A DNA stretch of 64,000 nt from G963676655 sp963676655 (GTDB lineage: Bacteria; Verrucomicrobiota; Lentisphaeria; Victivallales; Victivallaceae), in contig CAXXKX010000003.1 in NCBI GenBank assembly GCA_963676655.2, positions 5,580,001-5,644,000 of the forward strand, read 5' to 3'. A program made the translations under genes and the position numbers. The notes under the pieces were generated by a model. It ran no database searches and was not told the origin of the DNA. It was given only the letters and a program-made list of their open reading frames with translations. Positions 61,912 through 64,000 of this stretch are shown one piece after another. The number at the start of each line of letters is the position of its first letter. The stretch's first letter is position 1.

Positions 61912-62382
61912 ATGAGGAATGGGCAGGATAATTCACCTTGGCGGACAGCAGACCACTTAAGAATATTGTTTTTCTTTGTTTGTATTTGCATGTTAATACC
62001 GCTTCTTGTTGGCTGTTCCGAATATGATGAACGTCTTGAGGGAACCTGGAAATCGAATAAAGAAGCTACCGTTTCCAGGTTCAAAAAAGAAAGTCCAATA
62101 GCTAAAACTGCTTCCAAAGAAAAACTGGACAAGTTTTATGACTTGTTTGGCAAAATGGTAATTACCTGCAAGCGTAATTCCATTGTTTCTGTTTTTGACG
62201 GTAAGAAAGACTATGGGGAGTATCGAATTATCGAGAAAGGCAGTAACTATGTCATCATATCCTCTTATGTCAAGACACTAAAAAAAGAATATAAATATAA
62301 AATTACCTTTGTTGAAGACGGTTTTTGGATTCAATCAAAGATTTTTTTCAAAGTATCGGAAAAATTTGATAAAGTTAAGTAA
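61912..62382 (+). CDS. Small predicted lipoprotein of unknown function
   Basis: 156 residues. Lipobox LLVGC with Cys35 after a hydrophobic stretch; mature part starts SEYDERLEGTWKSNKEATV and is Lys-rich with alternating beta pattern, as in lipocalin-like or DUF-type lipid-binding lipoproteins. AGGAG before ATG. No family recognised. Confidence 0.65.
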   Translation: MRNGQDNSPWRTADHLRILFFFVCICMLIPLLVGCSEYDERLEGTWKSNKEATVSRFKKESPIAKTASKEKLDKFYDLFGKMVITCKRNSIVSVFDGKKDYGEYRIIEKGSNYVIISSYVKTLKKEYKYKITFVEDGFWIQSKIFFKVSEKFDKVK

Positions 62383-62542
62383 TAATATTGCAGGTTGGTT
62401 GTTGTGCCCCCATTTAGTCAAAGGTTGCATTATAATAAATTAACCCAACGCATTGAAGTCAAAATAAACGTTTCGTATGTTCAATTATAAAAATTGAATA
62501 CAGGCACCGTCTGGTTCCCCAAGCAAGTCATGACAGCACAAA

Positions 62543-62959
62543 ATGAGAGAAAACATGAAAAAGACACAAATCTTCTGGTACACATATTTTTTCCAGTCAG
62601 TAATCTGGTTTGTTATGGGAGTATATAATTGCACTTTTGCGAGACTATGGCTTATATCAGTTAATTTGGCGGTATTGACCAACGAAACATACGACATCTA
62701 TGCTGATAATTGTGTCGTTTCTTTATATCCTTTCAATATATTGCAATGGTTTGGAGTCTTAGCAGTATTGATATCATTTTCTTATTATTTTTATATGGAA
62801 TTTTTCCTTAAAAGTAACAAAAAGCAAATAATACTAATAAATACTACAATAATACTGCAATTCATTTATGGAGTTGCAGCTTTAATCATATTTTACCGGT
62901 TATCTAATCTCTATGATAGTGAGTTAGTTTCATCGGTATTTCTTAACCCGAAATTTTAA
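62543..62959 (+). CDS. Small membrane protein, four helices
   Basis: 138 residues. Four hydrophobic helices at about 8-28, 33-48, 63-85 and 95-122. ATG 62543 or 62555; GAGAGAAAA upstream suits the latter. AT-rich like the preceding gene. No family recognised. Confidence 0.5.
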   Translation: MRENMKKTQIFWYTYFFQSVIWFVMGVYNCTFARLWLISVNLAVLTNETYDIYADNCVVSLYPFNILQWFGVLAVLISFSYYFYMEFFLKSNKKQIILINTTIILQFIYGVAALIIFYRLSNLYDSELVSSVFLNPKF

Positions 62960-63020
62960 AAAATGCTCAACTCAAAGCTTAGAGACATTTGATATCTTTA
63001 TGACTAATTTTAATTGAAAA

Positions 63021-63057
63021 CAGCCCGGAGAAAACTATTTATGCTTCCTCCGGGCTG
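63021..63057 (-). terminator. Bidirectional terminator
   Basis: CAGCCCGGAG and CTCCGGGCTG form a 10-bp stem with an 18-nt loop. On the reverse strand it is followed by TTTTC. It ends the Gfo/Idh/MocA gene from the right. Confidence 0.8.
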
Positions 63058-63073
63058 TTCGTTCTATGAGGAA

Positions 63074-64000
63074 TTATTTTTTCTGGCCGTTGGCGAAGTA
63101 GTCGAGCAGATATTGCGGAAGTTCCGGAACATCTTTCGGAATGTTGCCGTTGCGCATGGATTCGTGACCCAAGACTCCGGTCGCGACGGAATTGCGGGCC
63201 GCGACGGGTGAAGTATTAGTTTTGACGCCGTGCTTGACAAAATCAATAAAAGTTGTGACAATTGCCGGATCGGAACCGCCATGCGAACCTTCGAGCGGTT
63301 TTAATTTATAGATGATGTCTGGAGTTTCTCGCGGACCGCGCTGGGTCCAGACATGTACTTCACAATTGCCGTAATCACCAATATTCTCAACCCGGCCCTG
63401 CGTGCCGATAAATGTGTAATTGCGCTCTGAATCCGGGGTGTAATGACATTGAGTATATGACATTTGAACGCCATTATCCAGCTGCATCAAAATCATGTTA
63501 TTATCTTCAACGTCAATAATCGGAGACATCCCGACCTGTGATTCAGGCGGCCAGTTGGCATTACTCCAGCCGGCATTTCCCCGAGTGTTTTCATCACGGC
63601 GTTCGCACTTGTCGTAAACAGACAACTTACCCATACCAATAACGCGTTTGGTATAGCCGCCGCTGAGCCAGTGCATGACATCAATATCATGCGCGCCTTT
63701 CTGCAGCAGCAAGCCATTACTGTAACGCTGTTCCGAATGCCAGTCTTTGAAATATGCGTCACCGCCATAACCGACGAAATGACGGCACCAGGCTGTTTGA
63801 ATATCGCCGATTAGGCCGGAATCAATGACTTCTTTCATTTTAAGAACAACCGGGAAATGGCGCATGTTGTGGCCAAGGTATAATTTGGAACCGGTCCGGT
63901 AAGCCGTTTCCAGCAAGCGGTCACAGCCTTCAATCGTTATCGCCATCGGCTTTTCGAGATAAACCGCTTTTCCGGCTTCAAGCGCGGCAACCGCCTGTTC
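63074..64000 (-). CDS. Gfo/Idh/MocA oxidoreductase, N-terminus beyond window
   Basis: About 309 residues seen, open to the right edge. The EKP motif (YLEKPMAI), NMRHFP, GAHDIDVMHWLSGG (catalytic-region H-D) and a C-terminal HGVKTNTSPVAARNSVATG are characteristic. NAD(P)-dependent oxidation of a sugar or cyclitol. The N-terminal Rossmann fold is outside the window. Confidence 0.92.
   Translation of the reverse strand, partial: EQAVAALEAGKAVYLEKPMAITIEGCDRLLETAYRTGSKLYLGHNMRHFPVVLKMKEVIDSGLIGDIQTAWCRHFVGYGGDAYFKDWHSEQRYSNGLLLQKGAHDIDVMHWLSGGYTKRVIGMGKLSVYDKCERRDENTRGNAGWSNANWPPESQVGMSPIIDVEDNNMILMQLDNGVQMSYTQCHYTPDSERNYTFIGTQGRVENIGDYGNCEVHVWTQRGPRETPDIIYKLKPLEGSHGGSDPAIVTTFIDFVKHGVKTNTSPVAARNSVATGVLGHESMRNGNIPKDVPELPQYLLDYFANGQKK

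Overview
The window looks like a chromosome segment of a Gram-negative member of the Lentisphaerota / PVC group (Victivallales-like). The evidence is a type II pseudopilin with the FTLIELLVVIAIIAIL / MLLPAL signature typical of that group, a Cys-type sulfatase, a GH130 phosphorylase, a lone secreted glycosidase-like giant, a homodimeric E1 pyruvate dehydrogenase and lipid A / cell-surface sugar transferases. No species is claimed. About half is stable housekeeping sequence and the first 20 kb is accessory.

Layout. 1-7.3 kb is a patchwork of broken and foreign genes: an AAA ATPase running off the left edge, a DUF4365 gene cut and joined to a beheaded secretion/pilus gene pair, an insertion-sequence fragment, a repeat-containing phage-like or surface protein with a lipoprotein partner, and an intact hipBA toxin-antitoxin pair with a clear operator. 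7.4-12.5 kb is a mobile-element module: two copies of the same promoter region drive two sets of small paralogous proteins, followed by a zinc-ribbon/HARE-HTH protein, a DUF2924 protein and a large serine recombinase. 12.5-20.45 kb, on the other strand and visibly AT-richer, is the most interesting region: one tight eight-gene operon behind a TTGACA-17-TATGAT promoter. It encodes an acyl-carrier-like protein, an XRE repressor, an ImmA/IrrE metallopeptidase, a divergent thymidylate-synthase homologue, a thymidylate-kinase/HMUDK-helical fusion, a radical SAM/SPASM enzyme, a second thymidylate synthase and an HD phosphohydrolase. I read this as a regulated system that builds a hypermodified thymine (or a related nucleotide) in a bacterial genomic island. 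An initiator tRNA lies just beyond it.

20.7-28.4 kb is host sequence: fMet tRNA, a membrane protein, a lipopolysaccharide-kinase-like protein, a Ser/Thr kinase with a WNK-like displaced lysine, and clpX-clpP-tig. 28.6-38.2 kb holds a Y1 transposase, then an envelope-modification cluster (LtaS/YejM-like phosphatase-fold protein, two ArnT-like GT39 enzymes, a GT2 enzyme) wrapped around an OmpR-type two-component system. A near-identical 15-bp element stands about 100-125 bp upstream of three of its transcription units. 38.7-46.2 kb has a VanX-like dipeptidase, a 167-bp inverted-repeat element, a sulfatase, a zinc-ribbon membrane protein and the pyruvate dehydrogenase genes aceE-aceF.

46.3-53.2 kb is a sugar-use operon (GntR/LacI regulator, GH130, pseudopilin, giant secreted glycosidase-like protein) with four operator repeats phased at 11 bp. 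53.5-64 kb carries a second Y1 transposase, fabF, lipA (which supplies the lipoate that AceF needs), hpt, an ABC-auxiliary lipoprotein, a GH1/GntR/sugar-isomerase cluster, two small envelope proteins and a Gfo/Idh/MocA dehydrogenase that runs off the right edge.
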